Of a DNA stretch of 64,000 bases, positions 49,652-62,549 are shown in pieces. A program made the translations under genes and the position numbers. Numbering within the stretch: the first letter of the stretch is position 1; each line of letters starts with the position of its first letter. Below the pieces are notes generated by a model, which saw nothing but the letters and a program-made list of their open reading frames with translations, made no database searches and was not told the origin of the DNA. The stretch is from Thuidium tamariscinum (Eukaryota > Streptophyta > Bryopsida > Hypnales > Thuidiaceae), in the NCBI GenBank assembly GCA_947034885.2, contig OX344751.2, positions 8,370,001-8,434,000 of the forward strand, given 5' to 3'.

Positions 49652-52600
49652 GGTCTTTTATTAGTTTTCTACCGTCTAAACTTTTGACTCCTTGATCTTA
49701 CTTGCGAGTTTTTAGAATAGAGTTTTGGAGACATTTGCATCCACTTCTGATATCTCGTAGGACAGGTGTTTCCAGAGACAGGCAACACCATTCTGCCAGC
49801 CCAAGTCCAGATAAGATGAAAACACCCAAAACCATCAAAATAACCAATTCAGCATGGTTGGAGGCACCTTCTTGAGAATTTTTTTTGGGTAGCAATCCCT
49901 CTGTCCCAAAATGATCTCTTCTTGTTAGACAAAATGTTTTAGATTAAGTTTTAAAATAACCAAATTATCTTTTGTTGGACAAAAATGTTTTGGATTAAGT
50001 TTTAAAATAACAATTTCTCAAAAAAAATTGAGTAACAAGGAAAAAAAATTGAGTGGTAATTTAGTAAAGTTTAATGCACTCCTATCATTCTATTAATCTT
50101 AGTTTTGGATTAGTTATCAAAATGAAGTTGTGGAAGAGTAGAGAATGGCATTTTTGACCATTTTGGAAGAACAAAGCCACCCATTCAATTCTTGAATTTT
50201 TGCTTTGTGAGTTGTATCCTAGTATCCATACCTTTATTCCCTAAATGCCCAAGCCTTTTCATGTAGTTATTTCCAATGAAGGAAATTGTGTTTTTCCATA
50301 TCTAAGCATATAGATGTTTATAGAGCTTGTTTATTAGTACACACACCAATTTTGAGTGTAAAATTGCATAAAGTTTTGAGATTATAATAAGAGAAATAAA
50401 CATTTTGTTTTATAGTATGTTACCTTTTTCTACAATGTTTTAGAAATTTGTATATAAAAGTTTCTTAGGATTGTAGGTGACATGAACAATTACAAACTTA
50501 ATTTTACAAGAAAAGCTATCAAGCTCATTATACGATCCACCTTGCAATTGTTGACATGTGATTTTTTTTATAAGTAAAAATTGCAAATAACTCCAAATCA
50601 ACACTAGTATGTTTGAATTTTCAATGATGAAAATTGTGAGAACAATTTATTCTTTCTATTGATACCATTTTCAAAACAAATGGATTACTATAATTTCCTA
50701 AACTTCAAATCTAGTGAAATTGGCCAAGTTCTATATAAAGCTAGAAAATGAAGTAAAATTAGCAAGCTTTATTTTCTACTAATGATATGGAGAGATTTGA
50801 AGGCATTAGAAGAGTGCAAGTTCTCTTGAGTTCCTAGACTATGGGAACATGCCACATTAGCATTCTAACATAGTCAAAGAGACTAACTATTGTATCAAAA
50901 ATTAGTATTTTTTTAATTTTAATTTTTTTCTTAAAATATTTTTAAAAATTTGGTTTTAGGTTTCTTAACACTTTTTAGAAATTTTGAAAAATTTTAATTT
51001 TAATTTTTTTTCATTATGGGTTGATTTACTCTTTCTAGACAACACATATAATATGCAAGGGAATGGCCTTGAAACGGCTCTCCATTTGCCCTAAATCTCC
51101 TCTAATGTATGTATACCTTTCAAGACCTCTCAATAAATAGATATGTATTTTTTTTCATTGAAAAATGAAAGTTTCCAATAGTTATCCCTGAAAACTACAA
51201 GGAAAAATTCTAAATTAAAACAAACAAAAGAATTTAACTACCCATACAAAAATGAGCTTGAAAGTTCAAATCAACCATATAAATAGTCAATTGTACAATT
51301 AGGGATTAGATAGGCTATTTGTTTATTTTGTTTTGATTGTTTGTTAAGTTGAAATCTTCTTGACCGTGTATCCTCCAATCATATTCTTGATACCATAAAT
51401 GAATAATTAATTTAATTTTGAAGATTTTATCAAATTAAAAAATTTGAAAACTACTTTTATTTATATTTTGGCTATAGTAACCGCATTGGGCCCACTAATA
51501 CTAGTAGAAAGTACAAAATTCATCACAAGGAAGCAAGAAGGATTTTTGTACAACTTGTATGGAACTTTTGAACACAATTGAGTCATTTGTAAAGTACCCT
51601 AAACCGGGGTTTAAATCCATGAGTTTTGTAAAGTACCCTAAACCGGGGTTTAAATCCATGAGTTTTGTAAAGAAGTCAGTTGAGTTAAAAAAGTCAAAAT
51701 AAAAGCGGGTATGAAACTTATTTTCCATCAAAATGGTGCCTAAAAAAGTTTGGTCCCCACTTTTGAAGTCGTGTGGCATAAGTATCTTGCAAAAAAGTTT
51801 GACGCTTCAACTATAGTTGCCTTCTCAACTTCAAAAAAGTCATGCCCAAAGTGGGAGGGACTTTACAAATAACTCAAATTAGTCAACAACATTGTTTCCA
51901 TCATGTTTCATGGGCAATGCCTCTATGTCACAATAAGGTTATATTAGGATAAAAATCGATCCCCAACAAGAAATCACTCTAGAGTAGAGGGAGTATTAAC
52001 AATTGAAAATCATGAACCTTCAAAAAATAATATTAGAATTTTTGGACAAGACATGTAAGTGCTATAAATTCTCAAAGTGGAATGCTTGAGACTACTAACA
52101 CTATTACATAGTTGGTTGACTAAACCAAAATCTAGAAAATTAGTGGTTCACCAATCACAATCAATAAGTACAGGGATGGTTAAATTGCATTTTGGGGGAC
52201 ACTTTCAAAGTTTCAATAGAAGTCTACTTGTCATGAATGCGGATAGTTTTAGATGTTTTCACCCTAACATAGAAACAATTTTTGTCCTCTTATTTCATAC
52301 ACTATCAATAGTAGTAAGGCACTTGCCTCATCCTAACTATTATACCTATCTGCTTAAAATGTGTAGACTATATTTGTAGGACATACAGTCATTCAAAAAG
52401 TCATAGTTTGTTCATTTGGTGCCCCAAAAAATTTAAGTAATAGAAAATTTGAAATCTCTTTTATTTTCAACAAAATTCAATAAATTTAGACGATTTAAGG
52501 ACATTAATCCTACTTCATGCCTTATTCTAACACTTTTGGGGGTAGTTCCTTAACTCTTAAGTGCTCCAACACCCAACTTCTAAATGATGAACAAACACAT

Positions 52601-53500
52601 ACTCCTATTTTCTTTCTCATCATTACTTGAATGAATGTCATCTTAATTTGTGGATGTAATTTATTAAGTGGTTATCCTATCTAGTGTTTTATATTTGATG
52701 TTACTAGAGTACATATTTTTCCAAAATTACAAATGTAGAAGTATGTCAAGTGGTTGACAAAGCTAAAATTGCATTGACTCTTTCAAAATTGGATTTGCAA
52801 AAACAAGGTCAAAGATATAAAGGAAACAAAAATTTCAAAAAATCACCCTATCAAGAAGACCTCATTTCAAATCCATCCCAACAAATTTTACTCAAAAAAT
52901 GACAATATTTTGCTTGTAATTGAATTTCAAAGGAATTTTGAAATTTTTCTTTTGGTAAAGACATTGGTGAATCTAACTGTACAAACGGAAGCTAAACTCA
53001 AAGTCTACAACTTTTTTTGTACATCAAATCAAAAATATTCTTCCAAATAGTACTTTCTGATGATTTTCCCCAAGTCTTCAATTCTGGAGAAAACTCTGGA
53101 GGTTTAGGGGTTAACCCCTTCCCTTGTGGAGTATCATATTTCCTACCTTCAGGTCAGATTCAACATTCTGTTGAGAATCAACTACCACGGCACATTCCAG
53201 AGGTGGGGCAAAAAACAATTTATGTCGCACCTTGCTTTAAATCAGGGTATACCAGATGCTAAAAGAAACTCATGCAAAAGCAACGCAAGCAGCTGGATTG
53301 CAACAAGAGTTCAACATTACCCATTTACTTCAGATGTCTAATTGTCATTTCGCAATCAAAAGTCATGTGCTGCTCTACTCAAGTTGGTCTTTCAATTTGT
53401 GATTTGGCGTTTAAATTGTGCACTGATGAAATCAAAGTGATTTCCGATCCCTCTGCTCATGAAAAAAGAAACTTCTTAGAAACTTCTAGTTGATAGGAGA
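49652..53500. other. AT-rich intergenic block
   Basis: No supported gene. It includes one MITE copy (51578-51877). A back-to-back element end at about 53105 (TTTAGGGG, TTAA, CCCC) looks like another terminus of the TTAA family, and a left-type end CCCTAAATGCCCAAG lies at about 50236. Neither has an identifiable partner. Confidence 0.65.
51578..51877 (-). mobile_element. ~300-bp MITE, TTGAGTNATTTGTAAAG ends, copy 2, with internal duplication
   Basis: Reverse-complement homologue of 27505-27766. Ends are TTGAGTCATTTGTAAAGTAC and its inverse. A 39-bp unit (51591-51629) is repeated perfectly in tandem at 51630-51668, which the other copy lacks. One strand reads it as a 13-residue repeat in a chance ORF. 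Confidence 0.75.
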
Positions 53501-55875
53501 CTAGGAATCAGGATCCACACTCTCCGCAGCAGCTATTTGCAAGTCTATTGCAGGAATGTAGGTCAGTGCTATCTGCTGGGCTACTGATATCATGTCAATA
53601 ATAACGCTTGGATCCAAGCCTTCACCGCCCCTCTTTGTAATTCCACATATGATTCCGTTCCTGTTCACGGCCACTGAAACTGCTGACCTCATTTGTGACT
53701 CTTCTTCTGCGGTTGCATCCACAAAATAATGCTTCCCAACCTTCACAATGCGGAAAAGCAAAGAACAGTTAAAATATAGTCTTGCACTGTGCAGAGCTCT
53801 ACGAAAACCATGTTTCAAAGAGGCTTACCACACAAGTGGAAAATGAGAGAAAGGCGAGGAAGGTAAAGACATTGATCTATCAGAGTAAGTAGTTACCCCG
53901 TTAGAGGAAAAAGAAGAGAGAATGAGTAGCACATGCTTGGGGTCAAGAATAAAATATGAAATTGGGGAAGAAGTAACTTGGGTTTGTTATTCATGCAATG
54001 TGGAATGGGACTGGCAGAAATGCTGCTGCCACTGCTGAAGTGTGGTAAAACCCAAATATTCTTTTGATTCGGATTCCTCCCAAGAGTACCAGGAAGAATT
54101 CAAGGGCTTCGAAATCATATAATCGATTAAAGAACATTTTACAAAGTTTGGACATTACCTTTGTAAGGGTGATGATGATAGGAACGCTTGATGTATCTAA
54201 CTGAGAGGATTCCTCATCATCCACTTCAAATTCCGGATCCTCGTCTCCTGTTGCGCCAGCCACGACTTCAACTTTCGGTAGGCCTGTATTTTTAAGCGCT
54301 GCCTGAACATCACAAAGGTAATGGCGGCAAGCCACAGATGATTAGCACATTAGCATTTAATGTAAATAGAACGATAGGCCGCTTTCTTCAATGACAAAAA
54401 TTACATAATCACACTTATCATACACCAACTAGAAGAGAAATGCGGAGGATGAGAACCTTGATAGCAATCGAAAGGGCATCCAATAAATTCCCGTCGGAAC
54501 TCAGCACAAGTCCATCGATGCACAACACCCAGCACGTCTTCCCGTCCACAATCCGTAGAGTTGATAAATCAATCGCGGCACCTGAATTTATTACAACCTA
54601 ATTCATCAGCATGGCGTTTCTTTAGGTGATAGGTGCACATCCAGATGTTCGTTCTCAACTACAATTAAATTCAGAATGTCGTATTGCATCTGGTCTTCTC
54701 ACGAAATGAGTGATTTGGGTGTCTCTAGTCCAAATCTCTAGATGTGCTCCACATTTACCAGAGCCATTCGGACCTCCCAGAAAGCTTCGTTCCAAACCTC
54801 TTGTGAGCTCCAGCGAAAGCTCCTCTCCTCCTCTTCCCTTCAAGCACCACCGTTTGATTACGAGGAACCAAAAATATGAATTTGCAAGAGTGTTGTTGAA
54901 AGTGAAATAATCCGAAGTATGCAACGAAATGGTTCCAAAAGATAGATCACTGCCAAAAGACTCGTACAGGAGCACACCTCAAATTCGGGGGCAGCGGTTG
55001 GTGAACATTCAATTTTTATCATCATCCCACCATGAGTCGGCCTGCCTTTTGGGGGGGTTCCCAGCTCGGCCTGCAAAGCCAGTCGTTCAAACAAGCAATG
55101 CAAACATTCCATATGCTCTCAAGTTTCTAGAAACTAGGTGACAAAATCAGAACTAACCACTTAATAAACTAATGATTCACGGCGATTGAGACTGTCTCGC
55201 AGTCCGACAAGAACGAAGATAATACGCTTCAGTTGAAAACCCAAAGCAAAACTCTTGCTGCTCTTTTCCTTGAAGGTCTAGTAAATCAGAGCTGCAGAAA
55301 TACCACAGCACACTGCCTTCGCCTGGTTTTCTTAGAACTTGGACACAGCCATGAAAACTAGACCTAAATTCCTAAAACCCTAAACCCTTGAAACTTCGCA
55401 AAACCGTAAACCCTAAACCCGCATAATTGAAGACGCGGACAACAATCCCCTTCAAAACAGTCGATTACCTTGACACTAACCATCACATCCGTCCCGCCCA
55501 TTTTACATCGTGCAGACCCGCTAGCCTGCACCCAGGCCAATCGCAGAAAAAAAATATACATGAGCGCCAGTAATCAAGTAAGAATTCCGCGAAGCTAAAA
55601 ATCCGACGTTTGACGTCAGCAATCACGCAAAACTAAGTTTGACATGGAATGAATAAAAGTTCTGCATATGGGTGTAACAGTAAATGCAGGCACACTTAAA
55701 CCCTAAAACTGTGGCTACCGAAGCGGGACGAGGTGAGAGGATGCCTGACCTGAGGGATGACCCCAGTCACGATGGAGATGTTTCGAAAGTCGTGACGCCC
55801 ACGGCCATCCGAGCGAAGGTTTTGCCCGATGCCGCCTTCAATGTAGCGCACCTCCGCTGCTGATAAGGCGCCCAT
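53501..55875 (-). CDS. RRP42: Exosome subunit RRP42 (EXOSC7-type), 287 aa
   Basis: RNase PH-fold subunit of the six-member ring of the RNA exosome (nuclear and cytoplasmic 3'-5' RNA processing and decay). Exons: 55875-55750, 55525-55469, 55070-54978, 54837-54759, 54581-54457, 54302-54159, 53740-53501; 864 nt in frame. Landmarks: GIGQNLRSDGRGRHDFR, ASGSARCKMGGTDVMVSVK, IECSPTAAPEFEGRGGEELS, DGLVLSSDGNLLDALSIAIKAAL, then an acidic insert and PIIITLTKVGKHYFVDATAEEE. Length is close to the human protein (291). As usual for eukaryotic ring subunits it is expected to be catalytically inactive. Telo-box-like motifs lie in introns 1 and 2. A TA-flanked MITE sits about 0.4 kb upstream of the ATG. Confidence 0.95.
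55375..55420. promoter_or_regulatory. Telo-box pair in RRP42 intron 2
   Basis: AAACCCTAAACCC at 55375-55387 and again at 55408-55420; a further AAACCCTAAA is at 55698 in intron 1. Plant telo-boxes occur near the 5' end of translation and RNA-processing genes. Here they are intronic but within 0.5 kb of the start codon. Confidence 0.5.
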
Positions 55876-56288
55876 GCTACCTCTCCTTTAGACAATGATA
55901 CTCTCCTTTACTCTTCCATTTCCTGGTCTCTGTCGGAGAGCAAATCGAAGTTCAAAATATCAAATTCGATCAGCAATGCTCTGCCTCAAGTGGGCTGAAG
56001 ACTGGAAATCGGTTCAGGATTTCAATGCCTGGTTGGACACCAAGGTGTAAGAGCCTAGAAGGCTAGAACAGACACTCGCTCATCTAGCGCCGCGGTAACG
56101 AGCCAGCATCTTCAGATAATCAAATGCAATCAAAACAGGGAGAAAGAAATTTTCTGAGTAACGCGCAATATTGAGAGATTTCTGACGTCCAGAGAATAAC
56201 TTAATTGAAACTCCTCACGAATTTAAAGATGGCCTTCTCTCCTAGCGATCGCCAAGTAAAGGTAGGAGCACCCATTAATTTTAGTGTA

Positions 56289-56608
56289 AGGGAGGAGGTC
56301 CATAAACCGACCATCTAAGGGCTGGAACAGAATTTTGAGCAGGTGAAACATCTTTAAATGTTTTTCAGTGAACTTTTCTAGAAAGACAGCTTGATATCGT
56401 GACAAGTCGTTTCAAATTTTTTGGAGCTCTGTAGAATTAGTTATGAATTTCTGAAGTCAATATGGCATAGGGCTCTAAAACCGTCCACCCCTTCAAATGT
56501 TCATTGTTTGTACATTACTGAAAGGATCAAAAAGCATCATGTACCAAAAATATACATTTCAAAAGGTGAGCGGTTTTCAAGCCTGAGCAGTTTTCGAGCC
56601 TCCTCCCT
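56289..56608. mobile_element. TA-flanked MITE (Stowaway/mariner-like), 320 bp
   Basis: The left end AGGGAGGAGGTCCATAAACC and the right end inverted AGGGAGGAGGCTCGAAAACT share a perfect 10-bp start and further matches inward. Both sides carry TA (56287-56288, 56609-56610), the target of Tc1/mariner elements. The G-rich start recalls the CTCCCTCC ends of plant Stowaway MITEs. Non-coding; located upstream of RRP42. Confidence 0.7.
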
Positions 56609-58756
56609 TACTCATTGTTTGACACTAGAGTTCTCTTAAGTTTTGAAAGTGGCCCTCCAAAGTAACTTGAAATGAACTATCCTTGCTTAATTGTCGGTAC
56701 TGGGCATTGATTTTCTTAAATTTTGGTGTGAGAATTATCATAGCTTTCCTAGGGATGTAAATTAAGGTACTTCAATGAGTTCAACTTTGAAAATTTACAG
56801 AAATTAGGTGCCTTATCCAAAAATTCTGTTCCTTTTTTGAAAATTTATGATTTTTAGTTGCTAATACTCCAAAAATATTCTTCTTAGAAAAAATGACTCC
56901 AAGTATACTAGAATTGCTTAGATCAGCTACTATGAGTGTTCCTACTTTAATCCACAATGAATATTCCAAAACAAAAGCCACCAAATATTTCCATAAACCC
57001 CAATCCTCCAATCTCTTACAAATATACTAGCATGTAAGGTCAACTTGTCTATTGTCATGTAAGTTTGAATTCCAACATCATGTAGCTCTAGTGTACATTT
57101 CCATTCTGAAAGGTCAAAATTGAAATAAATGTGACAATAATTTAGGTTTTTGTAATTGAGATATTTTTTAGAGCATCATCTAAATGCATCATTAAAAGTG
57201 CATCAAAATTTACATGAGAAGACATAAGAGAATACAGTTTTGGACTTTAAACCACCAAATTAGACTAAAGTAGAAGCAAGTTGAAAGATCAAAATTATAA
57301 ATGGTCATTACAAAGTATGGTTTAGAAAAAGAAAATGCAAATGGCTTGATAAATCTTGCAAATGCAACACCAAGTATTAGAATTGATGAAGTACATCGTA
57401 CAATGGGATTTACTTCTCACTTCAATTATTAAATGTACTTCTTATTAGAAGATTAAAAAAATACAAAAACATAAAACCAGACTTAAAGATTATCTCAAAA
57501 ATGTAGATTGTACAACATTCCAACCCTAAAAGCATCTAAGCAAGGGTCTTTTCATTGAACTTTAAGAGCTTGTATGTAATTAAATCCACCAAGATGGAAG
57601 ATAGAGAATGACCATATAGAGAATCAATTCACCAAATCTTATATATCCATGTAAACAAAAGAATAAGTTCTTCAACCATCCATTCCAATTTCAATGATTC
57701 AAAACTTTCCAAAATTATCAAGAAAACACTCATCTAAAAGTAAAAAAGAAAACACAAACAATCACATCATGCAAAAATACTAATATCATCCTACTCCACC
57801 CAAACTCTTCCATCTAAATAAAATCATGTATTCTCTCGTGAATACAAAAGAAGATGGGGACAAATGCTTTGAATGCAAATTGAGGTTAATTACAATTTCA
57901 AAGAATTCAATGTTTTTTTTAGTTTTATAAAAATTTGAGTTATTTTTAGGACAATATTGTTGTCAACTACAACCAAATAGCATTGATAGGTAACTAGACC
58001 AAAGTGGATCTTTTTTGCAATAGAACCTATAAGAAAGATGTATGAAATGTAAAATATTTGATAGAAAAATACTAATTTTTTTCATAAAATATGTCAAAAA
58101 TTGAGGATGTACAATCTAAGATTTTTTTTATTTTACACAATGCTTGGGAGGAAAATTTATGCCATTCTAAGTCCAAAAAGCAATATGCTATTGTAGCACA
58201 GAAAAATCACACAAAATTGAGATCTTAGGTTTCAAATTTTTTTTCTCAAACATCATATTTTGTCTACATGTAAAGCTTTGATTCTAATTCCATTTAAACT
58301 AGAAATGTAAAAATTGTATATTCTTTTGTTTTATAGAGAAAAAAATTCATCATCTAAATAGAATAACTTATAGATTTTATTTTTGAATTCAATTCTGACA
58401 ATTTTTCAAAAATGTCCACATGCTTACAAAATAGAAGCTTTAGTATTTTTAGTTTATATATTCTTAGTCTTTTAAGAACCAAGATTTTTGAAACTTCAAC
58501 ATTTAAAAATCTCCAAATTGCCAATCAGTTATTCACTAGTTCTAGAAATAGAAGCAAAATCTTTGTTATTTCAATGGAAATGAAAAAAGTCAAATCATAT
58601 TTCAGCTCATTTCCTAATTTAAATATATTGTATGTCATGTGACTTTGGTAAATCGATGTCATACACACTAAAGAGGAGAACCTTGAAGCAACTCCAACCT
58701 CAAAAACATTCATAAAAGATAGGCAGAGAGTAGTATTACAAGCCTTTCATGAGGGG

Positions 58757-59699
58757 TGAAGTTTTTTTGACAACATAGCAATTTTGGGCAGTTCAGTATA
58801 AATGGAGTTTTTATTTTTTTTCTTTGAAATTTTCAAAGAATATTTGTCCAAGGAGTAGCTTTACGGCCCAACAATTTTCATAACTTTTGACTACATAGTG
58901 AAAAAGTTATTGTATGATATGTAGTTTTCTCTACTTGATGGGCAGACTAGGCAACAAAAAAAACTTCTTCAAAAATCACTTTATTGGGATTTTCAAATTT
59001 CAAATTTGTTCTTTAGATTTTTATCTACTTAGAAAGCTTTGAATCATTCCATCTTGATTAATGAGATGAAAGTTATAGGAGTTTTAGTTTTTGGGTAGTT
59101 TATGGGTACTTATAGAATCTCTAACCTAAAATAAACTTTGAACTTTGAAGTCATTTATTTTACTCAATTTTTAATATTTTTGAATAAAAACAAAAAAATT
59201 GGGTGTATATTGTTTATTAAAACATTACTTCCATTGGGATTGGCATTTTTCAATCCCATAAAAAATAGTTAACAATTTAGTATTTTAGATCATTTTCTAC
59301 TTCTTTCTACTTATTTATTTTTTTCCTACATCTTGTACAATTCCAAAATATTTGAAAATTTTCAAGCATGTAGCCAACTTGAATTGAAGAATGAATCCAA
59401 AGATTTACAAACACTTTAAATATTTTTCCATATAAATGTGAGCTATTGAAGTGCAGTTGCCCAAATTTTCGGAGAGTCAGAAAATGGTTCTTTGACAATT
59501 CATACACTAATATCTTGCAATCTACATAGTGAAAATTTCTGAAATTTTTTCCACATCTTCTTGAACTAGTGTAATATAAGATTCTATGGTTACAAATGTT
59601 CATAGTTTTTTTCTGAAATTTTGTACTTGCTTTAGAAATGACAGTTTTGGAGCATTTTGGGTGAAAACATAGCCAAAAAACTTTAGGGGTTACAACGCC
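58757..59699 (+). mobile_element. ~0.94-kb MITE, homologue of copy D
   Basis: Interior parallels 14132-15067 throughout (for example the GGCCCAACAATTTTCATAA segment and the GTTTATTAAAACATT region). The right end TTTAGGGG is followed by TTAC, a one-base variant of TTAA. The left end is decayed (a GAGGGGTGAAG word). A nearby CTCTTGGTCCAG at about 59706 repeats the family terminus. Confidence 0.55.
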
Positions 59700-60016
59700 T
59701 CTTGGTCCAGTAATTCTGCAACAATGAAGATGCTTCACAGTTCAGAGGGACTTGATTCCAACCACTCACTACTCTCACACATCAATTCTTTTGTTAAATT
59801 GGTGAAAATCAATCAGACTGTTCAGATCCTGACGTTTGGAAACGAAATCTGTAACAGTAAGTCCTCGATTTTATTGAGCTTTGTGCGGTACCGTCATTGC
59901 ACAATACAATTCATGTTGACGCTCAGCATCACGTAAAAACGGATGTTTGATATTTACAGTTGACAGATCGATCGGAGTTAGTGTCGATCGTCCACGTAAC
60001 TTGCTGTGCTGTATTG

Positions 60017-62549
60017 TCACAAGCATTGGCACCATTCCTTCTTGATGTGGGCCTCCTCGCAGCTCCTCGTCGGGGGTACCTCCTGATGCAACAAATCCAA
60101 GCTGAATTGCGGCAACCGATGGTGCGCAGCTGGATCCACCCACTTGCGTTTCTCCTCCTCGCTCATCCCCGCCATCCTCACTGCCTGCAACGTTTGGTAC
60201 ATGTCCAACCCTGTCACCATCCGTTGCTGGTTCACTGTCAAAGTTTCATGCCGGCGGTGCTGATCGGTGAACCACGGCGGCAGCATCATGGCCCAAAACG
60301 GGTTCTTGTGCTCCACGGCGCCGTTCTGCGCGACGCCGAAGTTCAGTCCCATGTGAAGGCCGTGATCAGCCGCGATGATCACCGCCGTGTCGTTCCACTC
60401 GGAGAAATTAGCAATGAAAGCAGCCAGCCCGTCGTCCAAGTTGCGCAGCACTTCGGTGGTGCCTTCATGGCCTTCCAGAAACCAGGCTAACGAGAATCGG
60501 GGAGTCTCCGGGTAGGCGGTTTTGAAGGTTTCCAGGTACCGAAGCTCATGCTCGTGCACTTGCTCACCTTTCAAGCAGCGCGCGGTGATCGAGTACGGCC
60601 CCTTGAAGTTCCCGAACGGATTGGCGTCCTCTGCGAAGAAATCCGAGTGGCAGAAGGGCGCCAGAAGCTCGTGGTCGAAGCTGGAGGACTTGTGTCCCGA
60701 CTGGCGGTTCATGTAAGCCGCCGCTAAGTCCTGGCATGTGCCCGCCGTGAAGAGCGTCGCGTACCCCGAGTGTCGGTAATCCTCCCACACGGAAGGGAGG
60801 ATGTGCTCCTTTGCCTGGAGGGTGCCTTGGAACATGGCCCGTGCGTTCGGTTCCGTGCAAAACGCTAGCACGTTGTAGCGGAAGAACTGGTAGAGGCGCG
60901 AGATGCCGCGCGCGTCGGCGGCCTCGAGAGCGGCGACCGTTTTGCGGAGCCGGCGGTGGAAACCGCGCCGGCTCGTGGCGTCCAGAAAAAGAAACACTAA
61001 ATTCAACTTCTGCGACTGATTGTCCGAAACGCGCTGAAGAATATCGCGTCTAGGAATCACGCGCGTCACCAGCTTCTCCACGCCGCCGCATCGGACGATG
61101 ACCGCCTCGGTGCCCGCCGGGAGCATGACCGCCGATTGAACTTCATACGCAGTCTCACCAGCTTCTCGCACCTTGATTTAAGAATATTTGTAATTGGGTT
61201 AGACTTGAATCTACCACCAGAGCATATTTATACCCCCAGGAGTCATAGCCATTAGGTATGCATGTTTTAGTGAAGCGATACACGCGTTCATACATTCACA
61301 CATTCATGATTTGAACTACACACCCAAATCTACACAAAGAGACTCTAAAAACAAGGGACTGGGATTGGAATAGAATTTCATATCATGCCAATCTAGGAAT
61401 ACGCCAATTTAAAGAAATTAGCAATTTAAATAAGAAAGACCCAGACGTCTGAGATTTACATACATAGCATGCATAATGATTAGTGAGTGACCTCTCTTCT
61501 AGTTCCAAGGATGTTGATGCAACTCAAAAAGAATTTAAATTCATTTCGTGAGGATGTTGCTACTGTTCAAGCGTAAGAAATATGGTGCATAGTCACGATT
61601 TGAATACCTTGTCCATGACGTTTTTATTGAAAGGCCGGGCGAGAGCGCCTTCATAAGTTTCCTCGATGAGCTTCTCCCCCTTGGGCCAATCCACAGTAGA
61701 AGGAAGCGGGGTGTAAGTCATCCCCACGCCCGCATCGCAGCTCACAGTGAGTTCGCCACCAACACTAAAATTCACAGAGAATCCGACATTGTTCGCTTCC
61801 TTCTCCAAATTGCCGCAACTGAACGTGCTCGCTCCGAAGTTCTGGCTGCCTTTGGGAAAAATATCCACCCACGGCAAACCGCGTTTCACGGGTGTGCACG
61901 TATTCAAAGGCAGCATGCGCTCGCCTCGGAACCCCTGGTCCCAAACTGCGCTTCCCTCCCGAAGAGCTCCCGTCGTTCTCACAACCGCGAAGATCACAAA
62001 AGGAATGTGAATCACGACAAGGAGGCGGGTTCCTGCGACGCGCCATAGCCCGTATTCCAGTGCAGAGATGAGCAACGCGGGGACGACGAAGACGGTGAAC
62101 ATGAGCATGTTGTACGCGCCGTGGCGCTTGAGGCTGCCGCCATGGTCGAGTAAAAACAAGAGATTAAGGGAAGTGAGGATGGCACCAAGGAGAATGGCGC
62201 GTGTTCGGCCCGAGATGGTGGGATCGTACAAGGTGATGTAAACTGCGACGAGGAAACACGTGATTGCTGAGAAGAAGGAGACCGCAATTAGACCCAGACT
62301 GTGCACCACAGTGCGCAAATCGCCTCCGATAAGGGACTTCCAGTATAAGTAAACCCATGCCACAGTTAGGACCAGCACCGTCGCCACGGGATTGCAGCAT
62401 AAACCCTTCGCCTTCCCCTTCTTCCGTTTCTGTTGGCTCTCAATGTCGTCACCATGTTTCCTGGAGGTTTTTCGTTGCAGCTGTTTAGTGGTGAAAAGCT
62501 TGCAAAATGTCGGAAACCACGACCATGTGAATGCCCTTCCATTCTTCAT
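60017..62549 (-). CDS. DUF229-type sulfatase-fold protein with multi-pass N-terminal membrane domain (698 aa)
   Basis: Exons: 62549-61608 (314 codons) and 61171-60017 (384 residues plus stop), joined in phase 0 across a 436-bp intron. Residues 1-50 are basic. Five hydrophobic segments follow (about 54-70, 83-107, 117-134, 148-168, 174-192), so the protein is membrane-anchored. The rest resembles DUF229, a member of the alkaline phosphatase/sulfatase superfamily: LVFLFLDATSRRGFHRRL (metal/nucleophile strand, D377), FLEGHEGTTEVLRNLD, TAVIIAADHGLHMG (ADHG, 582-585) and a Cys-containing C-terminus (KEWCQCL). Biochemical function of DUF229 proteins is not established; phospho- or sulfo-ester chemistry is inferred from the fold. 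Exons are strikingly GC-rich compared with the window. Which side of the membrane the catalytic domain faces is not decided here. Confidence 0.8.

Larger units (their letters stand above)
55876..60016. other. Intergenic, mostly AT-rich
   Basis: The first 0.2 kb is balanced in composition and probably contains the RRP42 promoter. A MITE (56289-56608) follows, then AT-rich sequence with no supported gene, then a copy of the 0.94-kb element (58757-59699). The last 0.3 kb is the 3' flank of the DUF229 gene. Confidence 0.7.

Noticed and set aside
51501..51779. Frame with a 13-residue tandem repeat
   Set aside because: It is explained by the 39-bp DNA duplication inside a non-coding MITE; no start context or homologue.
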